Shown: positions 8,764 to 18,712 of the stretch, in pieces
Layout: the number at the start of each line of letters is the position of its first letter
Numbering within the stretch: position 1 is the stretch's first letter
Assembly: GCA_003075315.1 (NCBI GenBank)
Contig: QDFQ01000006.1
Coordinates: 89,530 to 152,719 of the forward strand
Source of the DNA: Arthrobacter sp. TPD3018
GTDB lineage: Bacteria; Pseudomonadota; Alphaproteobacteria; Sphingomonadales; Sphingomonadaceae
DNA length: 63,190 bases
Reading direction: 5' to 3'
Position numbers and translations under genes: made by a program
Notes under the pieces: generated by a model
What the model saw: only the letters and a program-made list of their open reading frames with translations
Told to the model about the DNA's origin: nothing
Database searches by the model: none

Positions 8764-10779
8764 CTAGTTCAGCCCGAGCTTGGCAAAGAAGGCCTCGTTT
8801 CTCAGCCGGGCATCATGAAGCAGCTTGTTGTAAGGCAGAACCTCAACGACGGCATTGTGGATGGGCGAAAAGCCAAAGTACCCCTCGCCATCCGCACTTT
8901 TATTCTGAGCAATCGACATTGATACAACCTCGACCAGCTTTGGCGTAAAATCAGCGACGACGAAGCAGATAAATCTGGTGCTGGGAGGAATAGGTTTGCG
9001 GAACCTGCCGGTGCGATCCTTGAACGCTCCGCCGTTCCGCATGATGTTTACATATTCAAGCACCTGCGTGACCGGGTTGTCGCTATGACTGTAGTTGGGT
9101 CGGCCGGGTCGCTTGAATTCGACAATGATAATCGGTTCGTCAGTACCTTCACGGTCGAACGCCAGCGATCGATCGAAAACAACGGCGACGTCCGGTTCGC
9201 GGGTACTGTCGCTGTCGGTGAGAAACGTTGTGAAGGGCTTGTCGGACTTCAAATAGGAATAGAAGGCTAGTCGATCATCCAGAATCCATAGGTTATGGTC
9301 TTCATAGTCGAGCGCTTCGCCATCCGAGCGGATCGGTATGATGAGGTCATGGACGATCTCCTCACGCAAGTAGTCTCGCTTCTCCGGATCGACGTACGCC
9401 AGCGAACTGTCGAGGAGATCGAGGATCTCCTTCCGCTTAACGACATATTCGGCGAGCGACGCTTTCTTGTCCGAGTTGATCGCACTGGCAACCTTCTGCA
9501 CCCGGTCGACGACCTCACTGGCATTGCCGGCGGATAGTGCCTTTATCTCGCGCTTCGTCTCGCGTTGCTTGCGTCGACGCTGGCGCGCCAGCTCGATATA
9601 AATATCCTCCTCCGACTTGGCGTTGAGCGATAGATGCTCCTCGACGAAAGCCGGGATATTGCTGGCGACGGCCAGAAACTGCGGGTTCTCACGTACGACG
9701 CGCAAGGTAATACCGGCCTGTTTGGTGCGAACCTGTTCGATATAGGGCGCTAGGTGTCGCTTGGCAGCGTCGACCGCCGCCTGATGCAGGCTGCGATAGT
9801 CATCTTCGCGGAACGTGAAGTTGGTGCGCTCCTGATTAACGTGGCCGTTCAGGTAGTCGCCTGACACCAAGCCGATATAGACGGAGTCGCTATTTTCACC
9901 GATGTAACCAAGCCCAAGCTGATTATCGATTTTCTCGTCGCGAACAACGCGGCCATCGCCCACATACAGGTTCCAGTGCTTGCCGCCGTCGTGCAGGCGC
10001 AATCCCTTGTTGAGCAGGATGTGGTACATATCAACGTCGATCGGTTCTTCCCCGGGCTCGAGGACGACTTTCAATGTCTCGGGCGTGTCGGACTCGACGT
10101 TGCTGCTGTAAAAATCGAGCAGGCTGATCCGCTCGGCACGATCAACAAGCGTGAAGGATGGCACTTCATAGCTGGCGAAGTTGCGCAGGAAATGACCAAT
10201 GATGTGCGCGGCTATCGTGTCGACCTTGCGAGGACAATGCGCACTGTAGGATTGCACGTAAGGCTCCAGCCGCACTTTCGTGCCGATGGTCGGGGTCGCA
10301 CCCGCAAGCCGCAACTCATGGCCAATCAGCGGACTGGCGTCGTTCTGGGCGACAGCGAAGTCGAACGACCGGTGCAGCGTTGAGCCGCCTTCGCTGAAGC
10401 TGCTGTTGACGTGCGTGTTCTGAAACACCTTCAGCCAGGAAAGGCGACCCACCCCCTTACCGCCGCGGCTGATCTTGCTGGCGGTATCTGCGGTGCGGAA
10501 CGCGCGCCAATTGTCGGTGTTCAACCCGATCCCGTTGTCTTCAATCAGGAAGCCAGCGACCGGTGGGTTTTCGTCGTCCGAGCTGCTGCGTAGGATCGTC
10601 ACCGTGATGACGCCCTTCGCCGTCGCCTCACGATCCCAGCGCGCCTCGATGGCATGGAACGCGTTGGCGATTGCCTCGAACAACGGGAACAGCGCGTTCA
10701 ACGGAGAGGGCGCGAAACCAAGGTTGCGCACGCGGCCTGCCAGGCTGAACTGGAAGTCATCGGATGTGTCGGTCTTCAC
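8764..10779 (-). CDS. GHKL (HSP90-like) ATPase fused to PD-(D/E)XK nuclease-like domain
   Basis: 671 aa. The N-terminal GHKL ATPase fold is clear: N-box EAIANAFHAIE (35-45, Asn39), DNGIGL (81-86) and the glycine lid GGKGVGRLSW (106-115). A basic helical region sits near 395-430. The C-terminal domain shows PD (529-530) and IIIVEFKRP (Glu554, Lys556), a classic PD-(D/E)XK nuclease arrangement. Such ATPase-nuclease fusions occur in defence islands, but I cannot assign a named system. It starts 70 bp after the recombinase gene ends, same strand, so probably the third gene of an operon beginning at 13182. Confidence 0.8.
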   Translation of the reverse strand: MKTDTSDDFQFSLAGRVRNLGFAPSPLNALFPLFEAIANAFHAIEARWDREATAKGVITVTILRSSSDDENPPVAGFLIEDNGIGLNTDNWRAFRTADTASKISRGGKGVGRLSWLKVFQNTHVNSSFSEGGSTLHRSFDFAVAQNDASPLIGHELRLAGATPTIGTKVRLEPYVQSYSAHCPRKVDTIAAHIIGHFLRNFASYEVPSFTLVDRAERISLLDFYSSNVESDTPETLKVVLEPGEEPIDVDMYHILLNKGLRLHDGGKHWNLYVGDGRVVRDEKIDNQLGLGYIGENSDSVYIGLVSGDYLNGHVNQERTNFTFREDDYRSLHQAAVDAAKRHLAPYIEQVRTKQAGITLRVVRENPQFLAVASNIPAFVEEHLSLNAKSEEDIYIELARQRRRKQRETKREIKALSAGNASEVVDRVQKVASAINSDKKASLAEYVVKRKEILDLLDSSLAYVDPEKRDYLREEIVHDLIIPIRSDGEALDYEDHNLWILDDRLAFYSYLKSDKPFTTFLTDSDSTREPDVAVVFDRSLAFDREGTDEPIIIVEFKRPGRPNYSHSDNPVTQVLEYVNIMRNGGAFKDRTGRFRKPIPPSTRFICFVVADFTPKLVEVVSMSIAQNKSADGEGYFGFSPIHNAVVEVLPYNKLLHDARLRNEAFFAKLGLN

Positions 10780-10849
10780 AGCGTCCCCTCGCCCTTATGC
10801 CTATGCGACATCCTCGCCAACGCCAACCCATCCCTTCCGCGCCTGCTCA

Positions 10850-11896
10850 TTACGCAAAGCCTTCGCCGGCGTGATTGCGGAACGCCTCCTGATCGCGAAC
10901 ATACTCGCTGAGCATCTCGAGCGACTTATGGCGGCTGTGCTCTTTCATCTTAAACAAATTGGCACCATGGCGACCCGCCTCGGTCAGGAAGCCGGCGCGC
11001 AGTGAATGGCCTGAGAAAAGTGCCGGATCATAGCCGGCTGCGGCTGCGCGCGCCTTGACCACCAGCGCCACTGTTTGCGGACTAACTGGCTTTTCGGTGA
11101 GGCGGCCGTGCGGTGTGAGACGGCGGAACACGGGCCCCTCGGTGATGCCCGCGACCTCCAACCAGGCGCGGTAATGGCGCACAGGCTCCATGCGACGACC
11201 ATCGAGGACCGCGACGCTCTGCCCCTTGCCCTCCTGATCGCCCTTCGAAAACGGAATCGTGACCAGCAGCCCGCGTGGATCTTCGGCCACATCGGCGATG
11301 TCAATCGCGACCAGCTCAGAGCGGCGGAACGCCCCCATCATGCCGATGCTCAGCAGCGCGCGATCCCGGTAGTCGATGAGGGCGGAGCCGGTGATATGGC
11401 GCACCATGTCACGCAGCACGTCGCTGTCGGCCGGCCGCTTCTTCGCCGGGCGATCGCTGCGTTTGGCGTTACGGATACCCCGCATCACGCGATCCAGCGC
11501 GGCCGCGCCGGCTTGTACGGTTGGCGGTTCGAGCTCAGCGGCGCGGTGGGCAAAGACGATCGCGGCCAGCCGCCGACCGATGGACGACTTGGATAACGGT
11601 CGCCCATTCGAATGGGTGCTACCGTCTCTGGCAAGCTCGCTTAGGAACGCAGCCGTGACAATGGGTGAAGCCGGGAGTGAGGCGTAGCCGCGTGTGTCGC
11701 ACCAGGTCGTGAACAGTCGCCAGTCGGACCGATAGGCACGCAAGGTCGCATCCGCCGATGCGCGCGCCAGGAAATGGTCGACCCGGGCGCGGTCGCTCTG
11801 GTTAAGATCCGGTGCGAGATCGATTGACGCTGGCGACAGATCGATCGGCCCGATCGCGAGAAGCGCGCGGCGCTCCGCGGCATCATCGCCGATCAT
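10850..11896 (-). CDS. Tyrosine recombinase/integrase
   Basis: 348-aa tyrosine site-specific recombinase. An N-terminal SAM-like core-binding domain (about 35-130, ATLRAYRSDWRLFTTWC) is followed by a catalytic domain with the full set: Arg192 (GAFRRSEL), Lys218 (FSKGD), HSLR (His297, Arg300), His323 and nucleophile Tyr332 (SEYVRD). It overlaps the 429-aa upstream gene by 4 bp, an odd setting for a mobility integrase: it looks like a fixed operon member between a HEPN-like protein and an ATPase-nuclease. No adjacent tRNA or attachment repeat is visible. Confidence 0.9.
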   Translation of the reverse strand: MIGDDAAERRALLAIGPIDLSPASIDLAPDLNQSDRARVDHFLARASADATLRAYRSDWRLFTTWCDTRGYASLPASPIVTAAFLSELARDGSTHSNGRPLSKSSIGRRLAAIVFAHRAAELEPPTVQAGAAALDRVMRGIRNAKRSDRPAKKRPADSDVLRDMVRHITGSALIDYRDRALLSIGMMGAFRRSELVAIDIADVAEDPRGLLVTIPFSKGDQEGKGQSVAVLDGRRMEPVRHYRAWLEVAGITEGPVFRRLTPHGRLTEKPVSPQTVALVVKARAAAAGYDPALFSGHSLRAGFLTEAGRHGANLFKMKEHSRHKSLEMLSEYVRDQEAFRNHAGEGFA

Positions 11897-13182
11897 ACTG
11901 GACCGTCATGCACAGGATCATAGAGAGTCACGTCCTTGTGCCATGACAGCGTGCCCTCCTGACGTAGCCAATGACCAAGCGGGCGCACTCGAGCCTTGTC
12001 ACCAAAGGGAAAGATACCGGACTGGTGCTCGTAGATCGAGACGCTGGTCCAGCTTGCGAGGTGAGGTGTCGTCAGCGCTCGCTTCCCAAAGGCGATGGCA
12101 CCGTCATCGCTGTCTTCGCGTTGATAGTGCTTCAGAAAAGTTCGCCCCGATCGTTCGCGGGGCCGGCCAAAGATGAAGTCGTAGCCATAGACAGTATCCC
12201 CCTGGCCATCGTTTGGTGGGCCGTCGATCTTCAGATGCTCGTCCTGCAGCTGGTAGCAGGTCAGGCACCGCTCCATGGCGATGACGTTACCGACACATTC
12301 CGGATACACACACTCGTCTCTGCTAACGTCAGTCGTCGTCTGGCAGACGACGCAGCTTAGCTCGGTCTCGCCGGGCACCTTGGCGGCAAACTGGGCTAGC
12401 TTTGGGAGATCCACCGCATAATCGTACGGCGTGGCCTCAAAGCAGGCAGGACAGAGATAGGCATGCTGCCTGGGATTGAAGCCGAAAAGGTCGATCGCCT
12501 CCGCGGGTGTGAGGAATTCGATGGCACAGGCCACCTGGCCGACAACGGCGCTGTAGACGTGGTCATCCAGGCCGAAGATGGCGAACTTGCTCTCCCCCTC
12601 CATCGCAAACAACCGGTCAACCCATGATGTCTCCGCAAAAAGCGCGTTTGCCGCCATTAGGATGGTACGGGTGACCTCACCCGCAGTGAAGGTTACGCGC
12701 GGCGCCGAATGCATGATGCGGTTGCGGTCTTTGCGAACCGCGGTCCAGAAGGTGTTGAACGCCGGGTCCAGCGGCGGGTCCGCAACGCTGTTGTGCACGG
12801 CTACGAGCTTTGACGCCTCGAGGCTCGGCAGCTCGCCAAACGATGTTGCCCCCTTCGCCGCCTTCGGGCTCCAGTCGGCTGGATCGCCAAGGAGGAGGTA
12901 TGGCGACACGCGCGCGATCCGGCCCTTGAGGCCGAGCTCCATCGCTTGCTGGATAAGGCTGTAGGCGTTCGACAGTGCAGGCTGCACACTTCGCCAATAG
13001 TCGTCGGTCGCCTCCGCATCCCCACTGGCACCAACTCCGATGGACCACGCGTCGTGCGCGTCCATGGTGATCTTCCATGCCAGGTAGAGCTGATTGACGC
13101 CGGCATCGTGAAATTCATCCGGCGTCGGCACGTCGATGATCACTGTTTCGGCTCCGTTCCGACCCATAATTTTGCCTGCCAC
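11893..13182 (-). CDS. HEPN-like protein with zinc-binding cysteine clusters
   Basis: 429 aa, no family recognised with certainty. The N-terminal half is helical and contains KDRNRIMHS, an R-x4-H signature with Asn after the Arg (Arg153-His158), the active-site form of HEPN ribonucleases. The C-terminal half has several Cys pairs (CPAC, CVVC, CVYPEC, CLTC), suggesting two zinc knuckles. First gene of the operon that continues, with a 4-bp overlap, into the tyrosine recombinase and then the GHKL ATPase. The HEPN assignment rests on the motif and helical context only; an RNA-targeting effector role is inference. Confidence 0.6.
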   Translation of the reverse strand: MAGKIMGRNGAETVIIDVPTPDEFHDAGVNQLYLAWKITMDAHDAWSIGVGASGDAEATDDYWRSVQPALSNAYSLIQQAMELGLKGRIARVSPYLLLGDPADWSPKAAKGATSFGELPSLEASKLVAVHNSVADPPLDPAFNTFWTAVRKDRNRIMHSAPRVTFTAGEVTRTILMAANALFAETSWVDRLFAMEGESKFAIFGLDDHVYSAVVGQVACAIEFLTPAEAIDLFGFNPRQHAYLCPACFEATPYDYAVDLPKLAQFAAKVPGETELSCVVCQTTTDVSRDECVYPECVGNVIAMERCLTCYQLQDEHLKIDGPPNDGQGDTVYGYDFIFGRPRERSGRTFLKHYQREDSDDGAIAFGKRALTTPHLASWTSVSIYEHQSGIFPFGDKARVRPLGHWLRQEGTLSWHKDVTLYDPVHDGPV

Positions 13183-13275
13183 CTTGCTAGCAGGAATCAG
13201 GCTTATCGCTAGTAACTATTGTGGCTGTCGGGATCGATGGCGGCTTGCGTTTACCCCCTCGCCTCTTCGCTATCA

Positions 13276-13305
13276 TGGTGGCATATATAACTCCTAATGC
13301 CACCA
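13276..13305 (+). promoter_or_regulatory. Operator/promoter of the AbrB-PIN toxin-antitoxin pair
   Basis: A perfect 9-bp inverted repeat, TGGTGGCAT (13276-13284) and ATGCCACCA (13297-13305), flanks an A/T-rich 12-bp centre containing a -10-like TATAA. It sits 18 bp before the antitoxin start. AbrB/MazE-type antitoxins bind such palindromes to autoregulate, so this is the likely operator. Confidence 0.6.
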
Positions 13306-13322
13306 CACGCGGGCTTTGCCAT

Positions 13323-13565
13323 ATGACGCTACAAGTTAACATCACACCAAATGGTCGTATGAGCCTGCCGGTGGGCATTCGAAAGCGCCTAGGGCTTGAG
13401 GATGGCGGTGCGGTCCTTGTCGAAGAAACGCCGGACGGAGTTATCCTGCGCACCGTGGAGCAGGCGGTGGCAAAGGCGCAAGCAATCGCCAAGCGCTACG
13501 CACAACAGCCCGGCGCGTCGGTCGATGACTTTCTTGCCGTACGGCGCGAGGACAGCGGCGAATGA
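13323..13565 (+). CDS. AbrB/MazE-family antitoxin (VapB-like)
   Basis: 80-aa DNA-binding antitoxin. The ATG at 13323 gives MTLQVNITPNGRMSLPVGIR, the swapped-hairpin AbrB fold (VNITPNGRMSLP, then LGLEDGG). The C-terminal half is a charged tail (AKAQAIAKRYAQ, DDFLAVRRED) that would wrap the toxin. An upstream extension to 13221 lacks similarity to the fold and contains the operator, so the shorter start is preferred. It overlaps the PIN toxin by 4 bp, the standard antitoxin-toxin arrangement. Confidence 0.88.
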   Translation: MTLQVNITPNGRMSLPVGIRKRLGLEDGGAVLVEETPDGVILRTVEQAVAKAQAIAKRYAQQPGASVDDFLAVRREDSGE

Positions 13566-13951
13566 CCCATGTCGTTCTCGATGTCTCGGCGATCCTCGCA
13601 CTGTTGAAAGGCGAGCGCGGTGCCAGCAAGGTCGGCAGCGTGATTGCGGATGCCTCAGTGTGCGCGATCAATCAGGCGGAGGTCATCAGCCACTTTGTTC
13701 ATCTAGGCGCGCCGCTTGACGACGTGCGGGCGATGCTGGCGGCCCTGCCCTATACCGTCGTCGCGGCGGATGATGCGCTCGCCTGGGATGCCGGTAACCT
13801 GCGCGCTGCCACCTCATCGGCCGGGTTGTCGCTGGGCGATCGCTTCTGCCTCGCTTTGGCCAAACGCCTCGGCGTCGCGGCGTACACCGCCGACAAAGCG
13901 TGGCGCGACATAGCAGGCGACGTGGCCGTGAAGATCGTGACTATCCGGTAG
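13562..13951 (+). CDS. PIN-domain ribonuclease toxin (VapC-like)
   Basis: 129-aa PIN-domain toxin, expected to cleave RNA using metal ions. The four acidic residues are present: Asp7 (LDVSA), Glu40 (NQAEV), Asp93 (SLGDRFCLALA) and Asp111 (TADKAW). ATG overlaps the antitoxin stop by 4 bp. The next gene, HamA-like, begins 9 bp downstream, so the toxin-antitoxin pair and the Hachiman-like pair may be one transcript; the pair may stabilise or regulate the defence genes. Confidence 0.9.
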   Translation: MTHVVLDVSAILALLKGERGASKVGSVIADASVCAINQAEVISHFVHLGAPLDDVRAMLAALPYTVVAADDALAWDAGNLRAATSSAGLSLGDRFCLALAKRLGVAAYTADKAWRDIAGDVAVKIVTIR

Positions 13952-13959
13952 GTTGTAAG

Positions 13960-14913
13960 GTGCACACCGAACCGCCCCCATCTGCCGCACTTGAGGCGTG
14001 GCTCGATGCCAACGGGACGATCGAAGATCGCTACGGTCACCTCCTGCTCGAACAGATCAAGCCAATCGACAAGAGTCTGATCGACGCTCTTCGCCCGTAT
14101 TTTGAGTCAGCTCATCTCGACGCGCGCGAACATTTTCATAAGCAGGTCGGCATCGACCTTCACCCGGACGCTGGGGCGGCGGGAGCCCATGCCTGCTATC
14201 CAGACTGCCTGCCGGCCGTCGCCCGGCGTGGCCTATTTGGCGAAGTAGTCGCCGGCTTGGTAACCCAGGCCTATGCAGAGGAACTCGTCGGCGAGCATCA
14301 GTGGTCGGTCCCGATCTTCCTTTTCCGCTTCCATGCCGATGTGGAGAGCTATCTGTGGGACCTTCGCTACGATCCATCCCGCAAGCGCCAGGTATTCGGT
14401 CGCTTCGGTTCCGACTTCGTCGGGGTACGGCTCGACGCGGCCGGGAACGTGGTCCGGGTCATCGTCGGGGAAGCAAAGTGGCGCGCCTCCCTTACCAACT
14501 CGGCCGTCGCCGCCCTCCTCCATGGCGAGAAGAACCTGAAAGATCCGACTACGGGCAAGAATGTCCACAACGGTCGTGGCATTTGGTTTGAGGTGAATCG
14601 GGATAGCGTCGTTCCGAAGGGCTTGCGTCAGCTGCAGCGCCTGCTGGAGCTGCGGGATCCCGTGAATCATGCGACCGCCATTGCGTCCATGGACGCCGCG
14701 ATCACCGCGACCGTACCCACGCTTGCTCGGACGAACCTCGTTGTGATCGCCGGCAACGCCGCAGCGACCCGCAAGAAACTGAATGTGCTGATCCCGTGGA
14801 AGAAGCCGCCGGCAGACTACACCGCCCCGCATGACTTGCAGGTTGTCGAGTTGATCCTTGAAGGCGGTGAGGCGCTGATCGACGGGCTGTATACCTCTAT
14901 GTGGAAGCCCTGA
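13960..14913 (+). CDS. hamA: DUF1837/HamA-like nuclease subunit of a Hachiman-like defence system
   Basis: 317 aa from GTG 13960. It has the features of the DUF1837 family (HamA of Hachiman, AbpA): RRGLFGEVVAG with the first acidic residue (Glu95), then GSDFVGVRL (Asp152) and VGEAKW (Glu171, Lys173), a PD-(D/E)XK nuclease site. In Hachiman, HamA is held inactive by the helicase HamB and degrades DNA once HamB senses damaged or phage DNA. The next gene, 4 bp downstream, is a large SF2 helicase, the expected partner. Assignment by motifs and gene pairing; GTG is preferred because the frame upstream lies inside the PIN toxin gene. Confidence 0.72.
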   Translation: MHTEPPPSAALEAWLDANGTIEDRYGHLLLEQIKPIDKSLIDALRPYFESAHLDAREHFHKQVGIDLHPDAGAAGAHACYPDCLPAVARRGLFGEVVAGLVTQAYAEELVGEHQWSVPIFLFRFHADVESYLWDLRYDPSRKRQVFGRFGSDFVGVRLDAAGNVVRVIVGEAKWRASLTNSAVAALLHGEKNLKDPTTGKNVHNGRGIWFEVNRDSVVPKGLRQLQRLLELRDPVNHATAIASMDAAITATVPTLARTNLVVIAGNAAATRKKLNVLIPWKKPPADYTAPHDLQVVELILEGGEALIDGLYTSMWKP

Positions 14914-14917
14914 CGCC

Positions 14918-17900
14918 ATGTCCGAAGAGATGCGGCGTGCCGTCGCAGAGCAAGTTCGCACTTCGCTGGCCATCGAAAACGCGTTATCCCGCCCACAGGC
15001 TCGCGCCTTCGTGCGTTGCTTGCAGACGACCTGGCAGGTTCCCACGATCCATTGGTCGGCGCGTGAGTCTGAGAGTCAGCTGAGTGACGCGCGCCGTCTT
15101 CTTCATGCGGCGCACATTTTCCGCACAGTGGATGGGCCGACGTGCCCTGGCGCTATCGACTGCTATCGCCGCACGGGCGAACTGCTTGAGTGGTTGGCGC
15201 GGGCAGATGACGGCCTGCGCACGATCGTACCAATCGAATTGCTCGCGGCCGGTGCCTACCAACTTGGCGGTTTGCCGGCGATGGCAGCCGGCTTGCTCGC
15301 CCAGGTGCCGTCCGATCAGGATGGGGTCAGCCTGCTCGCTGCCTTCCTGCGCGCCGACTTCGACGATGTCATCGCGCGCGCCGCTAATTTCTGGAGCGAG
15401 CACCCACATCTCACCCAGCCTGACCAGGGAACGTTGCTCGCAACCGCGCTCCTCGAATCCGACGAAGCCGGCGAGGATGGCGATCGCGTCACCTGGTACT
15501 TCACCATCGAATTAGTTCGCACTGTCGGCCTCATCGCCGACTGCCTCCGCCGCGGTGACGATCCACGCCTGGATCGCGCAATGGCCAAGTTGCGCGCGCT
15601 CGACGAGATGGCAGCTCGGACCTTCAGCGACGATGCAGCGCTCGTTCTTTCCCTGATCCGGGATGTGGCCGATCGCTTCGTTGCCGCCTCCATCTACAAA
15701 CCCCTGCGCGCATTAGCTGTGCTCCGGCCAGAGCGGCTTTCCAAGCTCACCGATTACGCGCGTGACCAATTCAGTCGCGGGCGCGGTATCCTTTGGACAT
15801 CGCAGCTGCAGGGACTGGAACGGCTACTACGCGACGACTCCTTCGCGCTTTGCACGCCGACCGGATCAGGCAAGACGTTGGTGGCCAACATGGCGATCGT
15901 CAAAGAATTGCTCCTGCGTGCGGAGCCCGCAGCGATCGGACCGTTGGCGCTTTATATCGTTCCCTCTCGCGCGCTGGCGAACGAGGTCGAGGCGAAACTG
16001 ACCTCGGAGCTTGGTCGAGAGTGCCTGATTACGGGTCTGTATGGTGGCGCCGACTGGGGCATCACGGATGCCTGGCTGACGACCGACCGTCCGGTGGTGC
16101 TTATCGCTACGGTCGAGAAGGCTGACGCGTTGATGCGCTATCTCGGGCCCATCCTCATAGCGCGCATCAAACTCCTCATTATTGACGAAGCCCATCAGGT
16201 CGTACCCGACGCTGACGAGTCCACCCGCGTAAGCTTCGCGGAGCATAGCAATCGGGCCATCCGGCTCGAGACGCTGGTTTCGCGTATCGTCGCGCGACAG
16301 CCGGAGGTCGTACGCATCGCGCTCACCGCCGTTGCAGGGGGGGGCCGCACAGCCCGTTGCGCGCTGGATCGAAGGCCGCGGGGATGCTCAGGCCGTTGGC
16401 GTCCGCTATCGCAGCACCCGCCAGGTTATCGGGGTGCTGGAGACCGCAACGAACGCATCAGGTCGTATCCTGCTCGACCTCATGAACGGCCGCCCGCTTT
16501 ACCTCCGGGGCGAGGAAGACCCGGTGTATCTTCCCCTCCGCGTTGCACCGATGCCTCAGCTTCGCTCGCAGTGGCGCAACAGCCTCAATCGCTTCAACAC
16601 GTTGAGCGTTTTGTGGACCGCCCTGCATCTCGTAGAGGAGGATCAGCGCATCCTGATCTCGGTCGCGCAAGAGCCCGAACAAACGATGCGCTGGTACAAA
16701 GAAGCGCTTGAGCTGCCAGCTTGGCAGGCGATCGTCAATTTTACGCCGCCCCGGGGCCGCCGTGGTGAGCGCTTTGACGAGGCGCGAGCCGCTTGTCAGG
16801 ACTATTGTGGAGCCGATAGCTTCGAGCTTTTCCTGTTGGAACGGGGAATTGCCACCAGCCACGGTCAGATGCCGCAGCGTCTCCGTCGGTTGATGGTGGA
16901 GATGATCGATCAGCGTATTTGCCCGATAACGGTCGCGACGGCGACATTGACGGAGGGTGTGAATCTTCCGTTCGATCTCATATTTTTGACCTCACTGAAG
17001 CGCACATCGTGGGATCCAGTCGAGGAGGAGCAGATCATCGCTCCGCTTAGTACGGCGGAGTTTCGCAATCTTGCCGGACGCGCTGGGCGACCTGGTGCAT
17101 CGCGAGGGATTGAAGGACTGACCCTGGTCGCTCTGCCCCGCCAAATTTCAACCACTGCCACTGCGAGCCGCCCCATACAGCGTCGTCAGCTGGCAACCTT
17201 GAGTACGGAATACGACCAGCTGCGTGATGCGCTTGTAATAGAAGAGCGTGATGCCGATAGTGTGCCCAGCCCCCTGGCGATGCTGCTGGAACTGATCTGG
17301 GATCGCGCGCATCGGCTGCTGCAGGTATCGCCAGACGACTTCCTCAACTGGCTCGAGGCGACGGCGCCCACGACCGTCAGCGCAGCAGCCGGCACTGGAG
17401 CGACCGACCCTCGTGCCCGACTTGCGGATGCCATGGATGAGCTTGATGGCTTGGCGTTGGCGGCCGTGGAGGAACTTCAGCAAAGCGATACTGCTGCAAT
17501 GTCGCGCGCGCAGATCGAGGCACATCTGAAAAGCGTTTGGGAGCGCACGTTCAGCGCAACAGCAACCGCCCAAGAAGCATGGCTTGAACAAGCATTTATT
17601 CGTCGCGGTTCCGGCGTAGTCACCCAGCTCTACCCTGACCGTGCCGAACGCACTCGCCTCTACCAATTTGGCTTCACACCGGTGATTGGTCGCCGGTTCG
17701 AGGGAGTAGCGACCGCGATACTTGCGGAAATCAGCAAGGCGGTAAACTACGGGACCGCTAGTCCAGAAGAACGGATCGACGTGTTCGAGCGGATCGGCGA
17801 TCTCATCAAGGACGATCGCGGCTACGGTTTCCGCGTCCGCCGGACCGATACCGATGAGCGTCTGCTTGACCGCTGGAATGACGTCCTTGGGTGGTGCCTC

Positions 17901-18554
17901 AACGAACCTGATGTAACACCCCCTGCCCCCGATCAACTGCGATCTTGGCAGCGTTTCGTCGCCGACAACCTCGAATACCGTCTTGGTATGGCGTTGGGAG
18001 CCGTCGTTGCGCAGGCTTGGTCGCTGGGGGCAGCCGATCCGTTAGCCATCCCTAGCTTGAGTGATTGGAAGGCTACGACCGGTCTTCCGTGGTTCGGCTT
18101 TTGGGCACGGGAACTCCTACGCTGGGGTACGCACGATCCATTCATCGCCTTCTGTCTATCTCAGGGTTTGGCGAAGACACGGGATGAAGGCGCGAACCGC
18201 CGCGCCGACTTTAATCGCTGGCTGACATCTGCTGAACCAGCCCCCGAACCGGACGCGTTCATCGATCCGCAGCGCTTCCTCGAGTGGCAGAGGTCACTCG
18301 CCAGGAAGGCCACCGAGGACAAGCCGACTGCGCAGTTTGACGCCGTGCTGACCGGCACCAACGGACAACGCGGGCACTATGCCGTGGTACCCGTACTGCG
18401 GGATAATGAGGTTGTTTGGATCGACCCAGCGGGCTTTGAGCTTGCGATCACTCCGTCGGCACATACACTTAGCCGAAAAGCACGCCGGAGCGACTACGCG
18501 CTCAACACCGGTTCGGCTAACCCCACCGTGTCACGGCGCTTTCGTCCGGCGTAG
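14918..18554 (+). pseudogene. hamB: HamB-like SF2 helicase, frameshifted in a G8 run (possibly phase-variable)
   Basis: Partner of the DUF1837 gene. Piece 1 (14918 to about 16340) has an all-helical N-terminal 300 residues, Walker A CTPTGSGKT (312-320) and DEAH (423-426). Piece 2, in the next frame from about 16332 to 18554, continues the helicase: TLTEGVNLPFD, then FRNLAGRAGRPG (motif VI) and a long C-terminal domain. The frames meet at a run of eight G (16337-16344); seven G would give one 1211-aa protein with no stop. This is a recent single-base insertion, an assembly error or a slipped-strand on/off switch. As read, the first frame ends at 16711 after an unrelated tail, so HamB would be truncated and inactive. 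Confidence 0.8.
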
Positions 18555-18712
18555 TCCCTCGCGGCGTTCCCTAAGAAGCCAAACTTAGCAAATCGACCCA
18601 GCCAGTCTTTTGGGCATACCTCTGAAAGACTGGAGCGCGCTCAGTCTCGTTTCCGTCAAACGACGTTCAAAAAGGACTGGACATAACAAGACCGTTCATC
18701 AAGCACTGAGGT

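Noticed and set aside
10850..13182. Integrase as the element's own integration gene with att sites
   Set aside because: No direct repeat or tRNA gene is visible nearby and the gene is locked into an operon by overlap; cannot be supported.
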